Source of the DNA: Planctomycetota bacterium
GTDB lineage: Bacteria > Planctomycetota > Phycisphaerae > Phycisphaerales > UBA1924
DNA: 64,000 bases
NCBI GenBank assembly: GCA_963204725.1
Contig: CAUJHH010000037.1
Span: 1 to 64,000 of the forward strand
Direction of reading: 5' to 3'
The translations under genes and the position numbers were made by a program. The notes below the pieces were generated by a model that saw only the letters and a program-made list of their open reading frames with translations, had not been told where the DNA came from and did no database searches. Below, one piece after another: positions 54,145-63,555 of the stretch. Every line of letters starts with the position of its first letter. Within the stretch, counting starts at the first letter, position 1.

Positions 54145-54939
54145 ATGAGCGATACCACCGAGCCTTCACACACCGAGCCCGTGCAGGAAGCGATCGATCG
54201 CACGATCGTTCCCGCACAAGAGACCATGGGCTCGCTCTTCAAGCGGTCGGGAGCCGCAGGCCCCCTCGCCATCGTCGCATCTGTCATGCCTGCGCTCGGC
54301 GGCTTCGCGCTCCTCGGCACACTCAACATCGTCGGACCTTGGCTACAAGCCCAGGGCATCGGAGGAGTCGTCCTCTACGCCTGCGCGTTCGCAATCCTCG
54401 CCGGGCTCGCCCTGCTCCCCACCTATGCGCAGGCCGTCCTCGGCGGCTGGGCCTTCGGCTTTGCCGCAGGATTCCCCGCCGCCCTCGCCGGCTTCTTCGC
54501 CGGCTCGCTCATCGGATACGGCGTCGCATGGGGCGCGACCGGCGACAAGGTCAAGACGATCATCGATGAGCACCCCAAGTGGCGTGCCGTCCGCGAGGCC
54601 CTCGTCGGTTCCGGGTTCTGGAAAACGCTCGGCATCGTCACACTCCTGCGCCTGCCCCCGAACTCGCCGTTCGCGCTCACGAACCTCGCGATGGCGGCGG
54701 CCAAGGTCCCGCGGCTCCCGTACCTCCTCGGCACACTCATCGGCATGGCCCCGCGCACGGGCGTCGCCGTCTACATCGCCTCGCAGGTGCAGGACCTCGC
54801 AACCGCGACCGAGCAGAAACCCAAGTGGATCCTCTTCGTCGGGATCGGCATCACGATCGTCGTCATCATCGTGATCGGCCAGATCGCCAAGAAGGCGCTC
54901 GCGCGCGTCACCGGACAGACCCAGCCCTCGCCCACGTGA
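54145..54939 (+). CDS. VTT/DedA-like membrane protein
   Basis: A 264-residue protein with hydrophobic helices around ALGGFALLGTLNIVGPWLQA, VVLYACAFAILAGLALLP and GGWAFGFAAGFPAALAGFFA. The VTT signature shows as GYGVAWGATGD, LLRLPPNSPFALTNLAMAA and GTLIGMAPRTGVAVYIASQ. Family members are flippases or transporters of lipids in other systems. The ATG at 54145 skips a Pro-rich leader. Confidence 0.85.
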   Translation: MSDTTEPSHTEPVQEAIDRTIVPAQETMGSLFKRSGAAGPLAIVASVMPALGGFALLGTLNIVGPWLQAQGIGGVVLYACAFAILAGLALLPTYAQAVLGGWAFGFAAGFPAALAGFFAGSLIGYGVAWGATGDKVKTIIDEHPKWRAVREALVGSGFWKTLGIVTLLRLPPNSPFALTNLAMAAAKVPRLPYLLGTLIGMAPRTGVAVYIASQVQDLATATEQKPKWILFVGIGITIVVIIVIGQIAKKALARVTGQTQPSPT

Positions 54940-54987
54940 GCGACAGTCGACGCCCGCTCCGCACTCTCTTCGAGGTATCCTCAGGCG

Positions 54988-55572
54988 ATGCCCGACGACC
55001 CTCCGCCATTGACGATCCTGCTGAACAACACACTCTCCCCCGACGACCGCATCAACCAACTCCTTCCCCTCGTCTACGCCCAGCTCCGGGCCGCCGCGGC
55101 TGTTGCCCTCGCGCACGAATCCCCCGGCCACACCCTCCAGCCCACCGCCCTCGTCCACGACGCATACCTGAGACTCCTTGGCCCGCGCGAGATCCCCTGG
55201 CAGAATCGCGCACACTTCTATGCCGCCGCCGCACAGGCCATGCGACGGATCCTCATCGACCACGCCCGCGCTAAGCAAGCCCGTGGCGGGAGAGGCGGCC
55301 ATGGCATTCGCCCCACAACCGACCTCCCCGATGTCGCCGCCCTCGCTTCCGCAGATCCCGAGAAAACCCTGGCAGTCGAACGCGCCCTCGTCCGCTTGGA
55401 GGTCGAGGACCCGGAAGCCGCCGCAATCGTCAAGCTGCGGTTCTTCGCCGGCCTCAGCGTGGAGCACGCCGCGGAAGCCATGGGAATCTCCCCACGTTCC
55501 GCGGCACGCCAATGGACCTTCGCCCGGGCGAAGCTCCACCGCTTGATGACCGAGGGCGACGGAGACGCATGA
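54988..55572 (+). CDS. ECF sigma factor (planctomycete kinase-linked type)
   Basis: A 194-residue ECF sigma. HTLQPTALVHDAYLRLLGPR and WQNRAHFYAAAAQAMRRILI are the typical start of the family. Region 4 is VKLRFFAGLSVEHAAEAMGI. The next gene starts one base beyond its stop and encodes a giant kinase, a pairing seen in many planctomycetes. Kinase control of the sigma factor is a general proposal for such pairs, not shown here. Confidence 0.9.
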   Translation: MPDDPPPLTILLNNTLSPDDRINQLLPLVYAQLRAAAAVALAHESPGHTLQPTALVHDAYLRLLGPREIPWQNRAHFYAAAAQAMRRILIDHARAKQARGGRGGHGIRPTTDLPDVAALASADPEKTLAVERALVRLEVEDPEAAAIVKLRFFAGLSVEHAAEAMGISPRSAARQWTFARAKLHRLMTEGDGDA

Positions 55573-55573
55573 C

Positions 55574-58500
55574 ATGTCCGACAACATGAGCCATTCCGAG
55601 CGAGTCCGTTCCATCTTCGATCAGGTCGTTGACCTTCCGCCGACCGAGCGTGCTGCTGCGCTCGGTCGGCTTTGCATGACCAACAACCAGCCCGACGCCG
55701 CCCTCCGCGCCGAGGTCGAGGCCCTCCTTGCGTCGCTCGATGCCGCGCACCAGGCCGGGTTCATGTCCAGCCCGACCGCCGCGACCACCATCCGCAACGC
55801 CGCCATCACCGAAACCCCGGGCACGCGCATCGGCCCCTACAAGCTGCTGCAGGTCATCGGCGAGGGCGGCTTCGGCACCGTCTTCCTCGCGGAACAGTCC
55901 GAGCCGGTCCGCCGGCGCGTCGCCCTCAAGATCATCAAGCTCGGCATGGACACCAAGCAGGTGATCGCCCGCTTCGAGGCCGAGCGACAGGCCCTCGCCC
56001 TCATGGACCACCCGCACATCGCCCGCGTCCTGGATGCCGGCGCAACCCCCATCACCGAGCACGGTGGCGGCCGCCCGTACTTCGTCATGGAGTACGTCGT
56101 CGGCGACGCCATCACGCAGTTCGCCGCGAACAACAACCTCGACATCCGTGCCCGGCTCGAACTCTTCGCCCAGGTCTGCTCCGCCGTCCAGCACGCCCAC
56201 ACCAAGGGCATCATCCACCGCGACATCAAGCCCGGCAACGTCCTCGTCACCATGACCGACGGCAAGCCCTTCGCCCGCGTCATCGACTTCGGCATCGCCA
56301 AGGCCACCGCATCCGCCGGCGGCCTCACCGACAAGACCCTCTTCACCGAGCACCGCCAACTCATCGGCACGCCCGAGTACATGAGCCCCGAACAGGCCCA
56401 GGGCTCACCCGACATCGACACCCGCACGGATGTCTACGCCCTCGGCGTCCTCCTCTATGAACTCCTCGCTGGCGACACGCCCTTTGATGGCAAGCGCCTG
56501 CGCTCCGCAGCGTGGGACGAGATGCGCCGAATCATCAAAGAGGAAGACCCGCCCACACCGAGCGCCCGCGTCACGCAACGCATGAAGTCCGGCGGCTCTG
56601 CATCCTCTCCCTCTGCCCCTTTGACCCTTCGTCCCTCTGCCCCTTCCGACCTCCGCGGCGAACTCGACTGGATCGTCATGAAGTCCCTCGACAAGGACCG
56701 CGCCCGCCGCTACGAAACCCCGAGTGCCCTCGCCGCCGATGTCGAACGCCACCTGAAGGGCGAGGCCGTGCAAGCCGCGCCACCCTCCGCGGCATACCGG
56801 CTGCGCAAGTTCGTCCGCCGCAACAAGGGACCCGTCATCGCCGGCTCGGCCGTGGCTGCCGCGCTGCTCGTAGGAATCGCGGGGACGACGTGGGGGATGT
56901 GGCGCGCCGAGCAGGCAACAGAGACTGTGCGTCGAGGCGCGGTTGCGGATGCCAACGCCATGCTGGATGCGCTCAAGGTTCTCACGCCCAATGGAAACGT
57001 GGTCCTGGAAAGAGACCGAATCTCGTGGACGAATGCGGATGGCACGCCTGGCTTCCTGATACTCAACACAGAGGGCGATTGGGAGCAAGGGATCACGACG
57101 ATCCGTCCCGGCGCCTGGCTCGCATCCCGAGTGGCCACCCTCGCAGAGGATCTCAGGATCGAGACGAAGAATCTCGAGGACGCAAACTCCGTGCTCGCTC
57201 ACCAGATTAGCACCGCGAAGGAGGCACTGCGAAACATCATCATCGAGACCGCGGAGCTTGATTCCGAAGAGCGCAACGCGGTCATGCAGTCGGAGAGTGT
57301 CTCAGAAGAAGAAGCCAGGAAGTTGCAGGCCGACGCGTACGCAGAGGGCATCCGCGAAGCCCGGCAGTTCTTGGCGAACGAAAGGGGAGAAGCAGTCGGC
57401 GATCAGTCGGAGATCGACATCCTCGCATTGGTGTCGTGGTGGAAGGCCAGAGAGTTGAAGGAGAGCCGCGAGCATCTCCGCCAACAAACCGACGCCGCCG
57501 AATGGTCCGCCTACACCGCCAACCTCGCGCTCGCCCAGGCCGCCCTCCAGAGCGGCAACCGACTCGAAGCCGCCCTCCGCCTCGAACAATGCCCCGAATC
57601 CAGGCGTGGCTGGGAATGGAACGTCCTCCGAGCGAGCGCGGACACAAGCGCCTACACCTACCAGGCGCACGGGCCTCTCGCCTTCCTTGATGGCGGTGAT
57701 CGCTTCCTCACCCGTTCTCTGAATAACGGCCTCGAGTTCCGCGAAACATCGTCTGGCCGATTGATCAAGACGATCGTCGGTTCGTTCGGCGTCAACGATG
57801 TTCAGGTCTCGCCCGATGGAGAGCACCTCCTTCTCGCGGGCGTCGACCGCACGCGGAACGAGTACGCCGCGGCGATCTGCGACGTCGACGGCGGCTCAGT
57901 CTTTCAGACAGCGGAGCACGACGAATCGCCGCTCACCAGCTTCGTCGCGAATGGAGCCGCCTTCATCACCGTCGAACGATTCTTCAGAGAGAACTCGCGC
58001 CTGCGCGTATGGGACACCAAGACCGGAGACATGCTTGCCTCGCTCGAACAGGCATGGCCCGGCTACCAATGGGGCGCAGCCAGCCCGCACAGCCCCCATG
58101 TGGTCATGTGCACCAACGAGTTTGTCGAGCTACGAGACATCATCCGCAACACGCGAACGGCGATCCTGAAGGGGCTGAACCCCGCGGATCTCATCGCCGT
58201 TGAGTTCTCGCCAGATGGAAAGACCATTCTCACGGTCTCACGCGCGACCGGAGTAGAGCTCTGGTCCGGCGAGTCCGGCGATCACGTCGCAACAATCGCT
58301 CTTGAGTCCATCAATCCCGAAGAGGTCGACTGCGTCTCATTCGCATCCAACGGCTCAAGAGCCGTCATCAGCGCGTACGGGGACGTCGCCGAAGTGATCG
58401 ACATCGAATCGGGCGCCCATCTCTCCACCGTGCTCTGCCAGCCGCACGACGTGTCATTCATCTCGCGCCTCACGCCCGACGGCTCTGGTCTTCTGACCAC

Positions 58501-59986
58501 CGGGGGCCCCACGCCCCGCCTGTGGGACGCGTCAACTGGCCGTTTCATCACCGAGTTTGCCGGGCACGTCCGCGATGCCCGTTTCATCTCCTGCACCCCG
58601 GACGGGTCGGTCGTGATCGCCGCCGCATACGACGGCGTTTCAAGAGCGTGGCCAATCTCCACCACGCCCAGCCCGCTCGTCCTCAGGGTGCCGCAAGACG
58701 CCGGCGATTCCGCGCGTCGCGGCGAGTTCGATCCAACCGTCCTGACAGCGCCAACCTGCCTCGCCGCGGTGCCCATCGGCGAGGGCGACGACCGCGTGGA
58801 ATGGCGCGGACCAGGCGGCGAAGCCCCCGTTGGCACCGAACGCGACGGATGCACATCGGTCGCGTTCTCGAAAGACGGATCTCGCCTGTTCTATACGGCA
58901 CACGCGAGCATCTTCGAGCGGAACCTCAATGATGCCTCCGACTCGCGAGAACACTGCCATCTCGATCTCTACGGGAATTACGTCTACATGGGTCCGAAGC
59001 TCATCGGTCCGGACGACACCGGCGCGTTCTGGTCTTGGCGCCAGAGCGTTCAGCAGTGGAGGCCGGGCCATGACAAAGAGTCATGGCGCATCACACTCCC
59101 ATCAATCGCTGCATACGACCGCAAGGCGCAGACCGAAGAGTCCATTCGGCATCTTTCCTTCGCAGACGTGAGTGCCGACGGCTCGCGCCTGCTCACTGTC
59201 TTCGACCACGGAGCTCGATGGCCCAAGGCAACGCCGGGGCGCGCTACGAGCATGCCAGGGGCGACAATCTGGGTCAGCGATGCCCGGACGGGCGAACGCA
59301 TCTTCGAGCGAGAAATCATGTGCGAGGCCTACTACGCCTCGGCCGCAGGAATCAACGCAGACGGCACGCTCCTCGCCTACATGGAACAATCCGGCGATCG
59401 AGACATCAGCCGAATGCTCAACATCGCCACCGGCGAGACACACTCACTCATCACGGAAGACCGCTGGAAGATTCGGCGCCACACATTCTCCCCGGATGGC
59501 TCCCGTCTTGTCGCCGTCGGCGACTACGGCGCGTCGCTCTGGAACACCCAGACCGGAGCGAAGCTGGCATCATTCACACAGCGTCGCTTCGAAGCCCATA
59601 ACTCCCACGTCTCGTTCAACAGCGATGCCTCGCGAGCGGTTGTGGTGATGGGAGGCACGGCCATCCTCATCGACACCGCGAGCGGCGAGGAGATCGCCGA
59701 GCTCCTCGGCCACACCAACACGATCACGAGCGCGGCGTTCTCCCCCGACGACTCTCGCATCGCGACAGCCAGCTACGACCAGTCACTGAGAATCTGGGAT
59801 GGCGCGACAGGCCGCCCCCTCACCGTTTACACAGAACAGGCACCCACTGGCGGCGCGGATGGAGAAGGCTTCCCGCCAGCGGGGTTCAACTGCCTAGCAT
59901 TCAGCCCCGACGGGCGACGCCTCGCCGTCGGAGCCGTCGATGGGCGGGTGCTCGTCTTCGACTCGGCTCAGGACGGCGCAAAGTGA
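55574..59986 (+). CDS. Ser/Thr kinase with WD40-like repeats
   Basis: A 1470-residue protein. Kinase domain, residues about 88-395: GEGGFG loop (96-101), VALK Lys119, HRDIKPGN (Asp217), DFG (238-240), GTPEYMSPEQ. A single membrane helix follows at about 420-440, then a coiled-coil and, from about residue 690, WD40-like repeats with motifs such as VEFSPDGKTILTVSRATGVE, AAFSPDDSRIATASYDQSL and RIWDGATGRPL. Residues 337-358 (GSASSPSAPLTLRPSAPS) are a low-complexity insert within the kinase domain between the C-lobe helices. It follows the ECF sigma gene directly. Confidence 0.93.
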   Translation: MSDNMSHSERVRSIFDQVVDLPPTERAAALGRLCMTNNQPDAALRAEVEALLASLDAAHQAGFMSSPTAATTIRNAAITETPGTRIGPYKLLQVIGEGGFGTVFLAEQSEPVRRRVALKIIKLGMDTKQVIARFEAERQALALMDHPHIARVLDAGATPITEHGGGRPYFVMEYVVGDAITQFAANNNLDIRARLELFAQVCSAVQHAHTKGIIHRDIKPGNVLVTMTDGKPFARVIDFGIAKATASAGGLTDKTLFTEHRQLIGTPEYMSPEQAQGSPDIDTRTDVYALGVLLYELLAGDTPFDGKRLRSAAWDEMRRIIKEEDPPTPSARVTQRMKSGGSASSPSAPLTLRPSAPSDLRGELDWIVMKSLDKDRARRYETPSALAADVERHLKGEAVQAAPPSAAYRLRKFVRRNKGPVIAGSAVAAALLVGIAGTTWGMWRAEQATETVRRGAVADANAMLDALKVLTPNGNVVLERDRISWTNADGTPGFLILNTEGDWEQGITTIRPGAWLASRVATLAEDLRIETKNLEDANSVLAHQISTAKEALRNIIIETAELDSEERNAVMQSESVSEEEARKLQADAYAEGIREARQFLANERGEAVGDQSEIDILALVSWWKARELKESREHLRQQTDAAEWSAYTANLALAQAALQSGNRLEAALRLEQCPESRRGWEWNVLRASADTSAYTYQAHGPLAFLDGGDRFLTRSLNNGLEFRETSSGRLIKTIVGSFGVNDVQVSPDGEHLLLAGVDRTRNEYAAAICDVDGGSVFQTAEHDESPLTSFVANGAAFITVERFFRENSRLRVWDTKTGDMLASLEQAWPGYQWGAASPHSPHVVMCTNEFVELRDIIRNTRTAILKGLNPADLIAVEFSPDGKTILTVSRATGVELWSGESGDHVATIALESINPEEVDCVSFASNGSRAVISAYGDVAEVIDIESGAHLSTVLCQPHDVSFISRLTPDGSGLLTTGGPTPRLWDASTGRFITEFAGHVRDARFISCTPDGSVVIAAAYDGVSRAWPISTTPSPLVLRVPQDAGDSARRGEFDPTVLTAPTCLAAVPIGEGDDRVEWRGPGGEAPVGTERDGCTSVAFSKDGSRLFYTAHASIFERNLNDASDSREHCHLDLYGNYVYMGPKLIGPDDTGAFWSWRQSVQQWRPGHDKESWRITLPSIAAYDRKAQTEESIRHLSFADVSADGSRLLTVFDHGARWPKATPGRATSMPGATIWVSDARTGERIFEREIMCEAYYASAAGINADGTLLAYMEQSGDRDISRMLNIATGETHSLITEDRWKIRRHTFSPDGSRLVAVGDYGASLWNTQTGAKLASFTQRRFEAHNSHVSFNSDASRAVVVMGGTAILIDTASGEEIAELLGHTNTITSAAFSPDDSRIATASYDQSLRIWDGATGRPLTVYTEQAPTGGADGEGFPPAGFNCLAFSPDGRRLAVGAVDGRVLVFDSAQDGAK
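56609..56645 (+). repeat. 13-bp direct repeat in the kinase gene
   Basis: CCCTCTGCCCCTT is repeated at 56609-56621 and 56633-56645. It encodes the low-complexity insert of the kinase domain. The reverse complement, AAGGGGCAGAGGG, resembles the purine-rich text of the non-coding region near 200-260. Confidence 0.7.
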
Positions 59987-59988
59987 GT

Positions 59989-60648
59989 TCACTCCACCCG
60001 TTCCCCGCACTCCGGGCACACCGGCGTCGGCAACCCCGCAATCGCGTAGCGGCACTTGGGGCACTCGCCCGCGAGCAACCGGCGCGTCCGTCGATCCATC
60101 GTCTTCACAAAGCACCGCCTCGCCGACCCCACAAACGCGCATAGCACAAAGAGCGAAGCCGCGTTGATGACATGCCCGGCCCAGTTCACGCCCGTCCGAT
60201 TGATGTCACGCGTGCGGAGCAATGGATCCAGGCGCCACCCATCCGCGAGCATGTGATCAAACAGAGCCGCACGCGCCGCGGCCATATCCACGGAGCCCCG
60301 CGGATAGCCCCCAATCTCTTCGACATGTCGTGTCCATGTAGGCCCCCACAACCCCGCCGTGCCGCCGCGGCTTCCGTACCACATCGTGGCGAACGCCCGC
60401 CCCTCGCTCTCCAAGCGAAAGAACTCGTCGTCGCCGTTCTCCGTGATGACCCATGTCCCATCAACATCGAACACACCGAACGACACGGGGATGTAGCACC
60501 CCCGCACCCGGATCATCACCATCCCTGCGATCACAGCCAGCGCAATTCCCCACACAAGGACCAGGCCGGGCATCGTCACACCGCGCCAGAACCCTCGCCA
60601 GAAGGCGTACCAGCGATCCATCAGCATCCGCCGCTGCTCAGAATCCAT
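59989..60648 (-). CDS. Membrane protein with C-terminal zinc ribbon
   Basis: A 219-residue protein with one N-terminal membrane helix (GLVLVWGIALAVIAGMVMI), a second (GHVINAASLFVLCAFVGSA) and a C-terminal zinc ribbon CPKCRYAIAGLPTPVCPECGE. I use the ATG at 60648, which leaves room for the gatC promoter; an ATG at 60693 is possible. The ribbon is like that of the 504-residue protein near 39.5 kb, so both belong to a planctomycete family of unknown function. It converges on the kinase gene. Confidence 0.75.
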   Translation of the reverse strand: MDSEQRRMLMDRWYAFWRGFWRGVTMPGLVLVWGIALAVIAGMVMIRVRGCYIPVSFGVFDVDGTWVITENGDDEFFRLESEGRAFATMWYGSRGGTAGLWGPTWTRHVEEIGGYPRGSVDMAAARAALFDHMLADGWRLDPLLRTRDINRTGVNWAGHVINAASLFVLCAFVGSARRCFVKTMDRRTRRLLAGECPKCRYAIAGLPTPVCPECGERVE

Positions 60649-60703
60649 GTCGCCGGTCCCCGCACTCGCCGATTCGTTCCAAACTACGCCCATACCCTAA
60701 CCC

Positions 60704-61048
60704 ATGCCCGCCGATCCGAATCCGACATCTCCACCGCATCTTCCTCCACCTCTGTCCGAAGCGACCGTCCGCAAGGTTGCATCCCTCTCGCGGCTGGCGA
60801 TCACCGATGAGCAGGTCGCGCTCTACCAGCACCAACTCTCGGACGTTCTGAATTACATCGAGCGGATCCGCTCGCTGGACCTTGAGGGGGTAGAGCCGCT
60901 GACGCACGCGGGCGATACGACCAACCGCACGCGTGAGGACGAGATTGGTCCGATGCTCTCGACCGACGCCGCGATGAAGCTCGCGCCGGAGTCCGTCGAC
61001 AGGTTCATCAAGGTGCCGAAGGTGATCGGTGACGGGGGCGGCGCGTGA
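60704..61048 (+). CDS. gatC: Asp/Glu-tRNA amidotransferase subunit C
   Basis: Small subunit that stabilises GatA and GatB. The 114-residue protein has the family stretch VRKVASLSRLAITDEQVALY, DVLNYIERIRSLDLEGVEPL and an N-terminal Pro-rich tail. Its stop overlaps the gatA GTG. Confidence 0.92.
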   Translation: MPADPNPTSPPHLPPPLSEATVRKVASLSRLAITDEQVALYQHQLSDVLNYIERIRSLDLEGVEPLTHAGDTTNRTREDEIGPMLSTDAAMKLAPESVDRFIKVPKVIGDGGGA

Positions 61049-62541
61049 GCGGCCCCGCTCCCGCAGTGCCGGTCTCTGCCGCCGCGATCGCCGAGGGTGT
61101 GCGCTCGGGCGCTCTCAGCGCGGTCGATGTCACGCGCCGGGCCCTTGACGCGATAGACGCCCAGAACCCAGCGCTCAACGCCTTCATCGACATCTTCCAC
61201 GACGAGGCGATTGCGCAGGCAAGGGTCGTTGACCACGTGCGGGCCTCCGGGCGCGAGGTTGGGCCGCTTGCCGGCGTGCCGATCGCGCTCAAGGACAACA
61301 TGTGCCTGAGCTGGGGGCGCACGACGTGCGGAAGCAGGATGCTCGCCGCGTACCGCTCGCCCTACACGCTCACCGCCGGGCAGAAGCTCATCGACGCGGG
61401 CGCGATCATCGTCGGCAAGACGAACATGGACGAGTTCGCGATGGGCTCGAGCGGCGAGTCCTCCTTCTTCGGCCCGACGAAGAACCCGCACGACCACACG
61501 CGAGTTCCCGGTGGCAGCTCCGCCGGGTCCGCGGCGTCCGTCGCCGCCGGCATCGTTCCGGTCGCGCTCGGCAGCGACACGGGAGGATCGATCCGCCAGC
61601 CCGCGGGTCTCTGTGGCGTCGTCGGCATGAAGCCGACCTATGGACGGGTGAGCCGCTACGGGCTGGTTGCCTACGCCTCTTCGCTGGATCAGATCGGGCC
61701 CTTTGCGCGGACGGTCGAGGACTGCGCCCTCGCGCTCGAAACGATTTCGGGCGTCGACCCGAACGACGGCACGAGCGCGGACATGCCCGTGCCATCTCTC
61801 CTCGCCGCGCTCAACACACCCATCGACCGCGCCGTCATCGGCGTGCCGAAGCAGGCGCACGACCCGCACAACCACCCCGGCGTCGTGAACGCCCTCGGCG
61901 ACGCCATCGACGCGTTCGTGAAGGCGGGCGCCCGGATCGTCGAGGTCGATCTCGCCCACGTCGCCCACGGCATCGCGGCCTACTACCTCGTCGCCACAGC
62001 GGAGGCGAGCTCCAACCTCGCCCGCTTCGACGGCATTCGCTACGGCCATCGCGCCACGCTTGCGCCGACGGACGAGTTGCTGGATCTCTATTGCAAGTCC
62101 CGCTCCGAGGGATTCGGCCCAGAGGTCCAGCGCCGCATCATGCTCGGCACCTTCGCGCTCTCCGCCGGGTACGCCGATGCCTACTACAACACCGCGCTCA
62201 AGGTCCGGCGGCGGATCAAGGAAGACTACGACCGGGCCTTCGCACCGAACGACAGGATGGGGACGCCCGCGTGCCATGCGATCCTCATGCCCTCCAGCCC
62301 GAGCCCCGCCTTCAAGCTCGGCGAGAAAGCGAGCGATCCGCTCGCGATGTACCTCGAGGATGTCTACACCGTCACCGTGAACCTCGCGGGACTTCCCGCC
62401 ATCACACTCCCCGGCACGCCGACGATGGTCGAGGGCGTCTCGCTGCCCGTGGGCGTGCAGTTGATCGGACAGGCTTTCGATGAGGCGCGCCTGCTTCGCA
62501 TCGCGCGGATGCTGGAAGGGGCAATGAGCCAAGAGCGATAG
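61045..62541 (+). CDS. gatA: Asp/Glu-tRNA amidotransferase subunit A
   Basis: Glutaminase and amidase subunit that makes Gln-tRNA or Asn-tRNA by transamidation. The 498-residue protein has the amidase signature with Lys in PIALKDNMCL, the cis-Ser in PGGSSAGSAAS, and the nucleophile Ser in GSDTGGSIRQPAG. The GTG start overlaps the gatC stop (GTGA). gatB is not in this window. Confidence 0.95.
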   Translation: MSGPAPAVPVSAAAIAEGVRSGALSAVDVTRRALDAIDAQNPALNAFIDIFHDEAIAQARVVDHVRASGREVGPLAGVPIALKDNMCLSWGRTTCGSRMLAAYRSPYTLTAGQKLIDAGAIIVGKTNMDEFAMGSSGESSFFGPTKNPHDHTRVPGGSSAGSAASVAAGIVPVALGSDTGGSIRQPAGLCGVVGMKPTYGRVSRYGLVAYASSLDQIGPFARTVEDCALALETISGVDPNDGTSADMPVPSLLAALNTPIDRAVIGVPKQAHDPHNHPGVVNALGDAIDAFVKAGARIVEVDLAHVAHGIAAYYLVATAEASSNLARFDGIRYGHRATLAPTDELLDLYCKSRSEGFGPEVQRRIMLGTFALSAGYADAYYNTALKVRRRIKEDYDRAFAPNDRMGTPACHAILMPSSPSPAFKLGEKASDPLAMYLEDVYTVTVNLAGLPAITLPGTPTMVEGVSLPVGVQLIGQAFDEARLLRIARMLEGAMSQER

Positions 62542-62551
62542 CCCGTTTGCG

Positions 62552-63502
62552 TCAGTCGCGGTGTGACTTGTGACAATCCTTGCAGTCCTGCGTGAGGGCC
62601 TTGAAGGCCTCGCTTGCTTTCGCCTTGTCGATCGCGGCACCTTCGAGGATTGATTCGAGGACCCTGGCTTCCGCGGCGGCCTTGTCCATCAGCTTCGGCA
62701 GTTCGGCGTGGCGGGTCTTGACAGTGTCGAGCTCGGCGAGGGCGCGGTAGATATCGACCAGGCGGGCGGCTTCGGCGACGGGCACAAGGTCGGGATGGTC
62801 TGCGGGCACGGTCCACGCGGCCTTCTCGATGAGTTTCAGGTTGTCAGTGCGCTCGTCGATCTCGACCATCGCGGTGACCAGATCGCCGACGGGCGCGACC
62901 TCGGGGAAGTCGGCGGGCGCGCCTTCCAGCTCCTGCAACTCGGCCACAGTCGCCTCACGCGCGCACTGCCAGAGCCCGGTGTACGAGGGCGCGGTCTGTG
63001 CGACGGACATAAAGGCGAGGGCCTGCTCGGTGTTGATCCGTCCGAGCGCGATCGCGGCGGTGGCGGCGGCGGTCGGGCCGCGGTGCTTGCCGTGGTGGCA
63101 GTGCACATAGACAGGCCCCGGGAGGTCGCGGATGGCGCGGGCGATGGCGAGGGTCTGTTCGCGGGTGACGCCGTCGTAGCCGATGGGGATGTGGACGTAG
63201 CGCAGGCCGCCCGCGTGCGCCAGTTCGATCTCGGGGCGTGCGCCGTCGACCGAGATGATGGTCTTCACACCGAGCGACTTGAGTTCATCGAAGTCGTGCG
63301 TCTCGACGGGCGAGGGGCCGGAGTAGATGCCGGGCGCAGCGAAGAGAACGGGGACATGGTGGACTTCTGCGGCGGCTTTGGTGCCGGGCTGGGTTTCGAT
63401 CTGGGTTTCGATCTGGGGTTGGCGTGCGAGAGCGAGCATGGAGCCCGCGACAATCGCGAGGCAGAGGAGCCGGGCGGCGGCGTGCGGCGTGCGAGGCTTC
63501 AT
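62552..63502 (-). CDS. Exported phosphatase-like protein with C-terminal haem motif
   Basis: A 316-residue protein with a signal peptide (ARLLCLAIVAGSMLALA). Residues 55-165 resemble dual-specificity phosphatases: APGIYSGPSPVETHDFDELK, SLGVKTIISVDGARPE and the active-site loop HCHHGKHRG (Cys135, Arg141, CX5R). The C-terminal part is helical and ends with CKDCHKSHRD, a CXXCH haem c site at residues 307-311, as in c'-type cytochromes. Both halves are in one frame. Export fits haem attachment outside the cytoplasm. Whether the phosphatase is active there is unknown. Confidence 0.8.
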   Translation of the reverse strand: MKPRTPHAAARLLCLAIVAGSMLALARQPQIETQIETQPGTKAAAEVHHVPVLFAAPGIYSGPSPVETHDFDELKSLGVKTIISVDGARPEIELAHAGGLRYVHIPIGYDGVTREQTLAIARAIRDLPGPVYVHCHHGKHRGPTAAATAAIALGRINTEQALAFMSVAQTAPSYTGLWQCAREATVAELQELEGAPADFPEVAPVGDLVTAMVEIDERTDNLKLIEKAAWTVPADHPDLVPVAEAARLVDIYRALAELDTVKTRHAELPKLMDKAAAEARVLESILEGAAIDKAKASEAFKALTQDCKDCHKSHRD

Positions 63503-63555
63503 GGCAGAGGAGCGTATCGCGATGTACAGCGCGCTCGCAAGGAGTCGCTGGGGTG

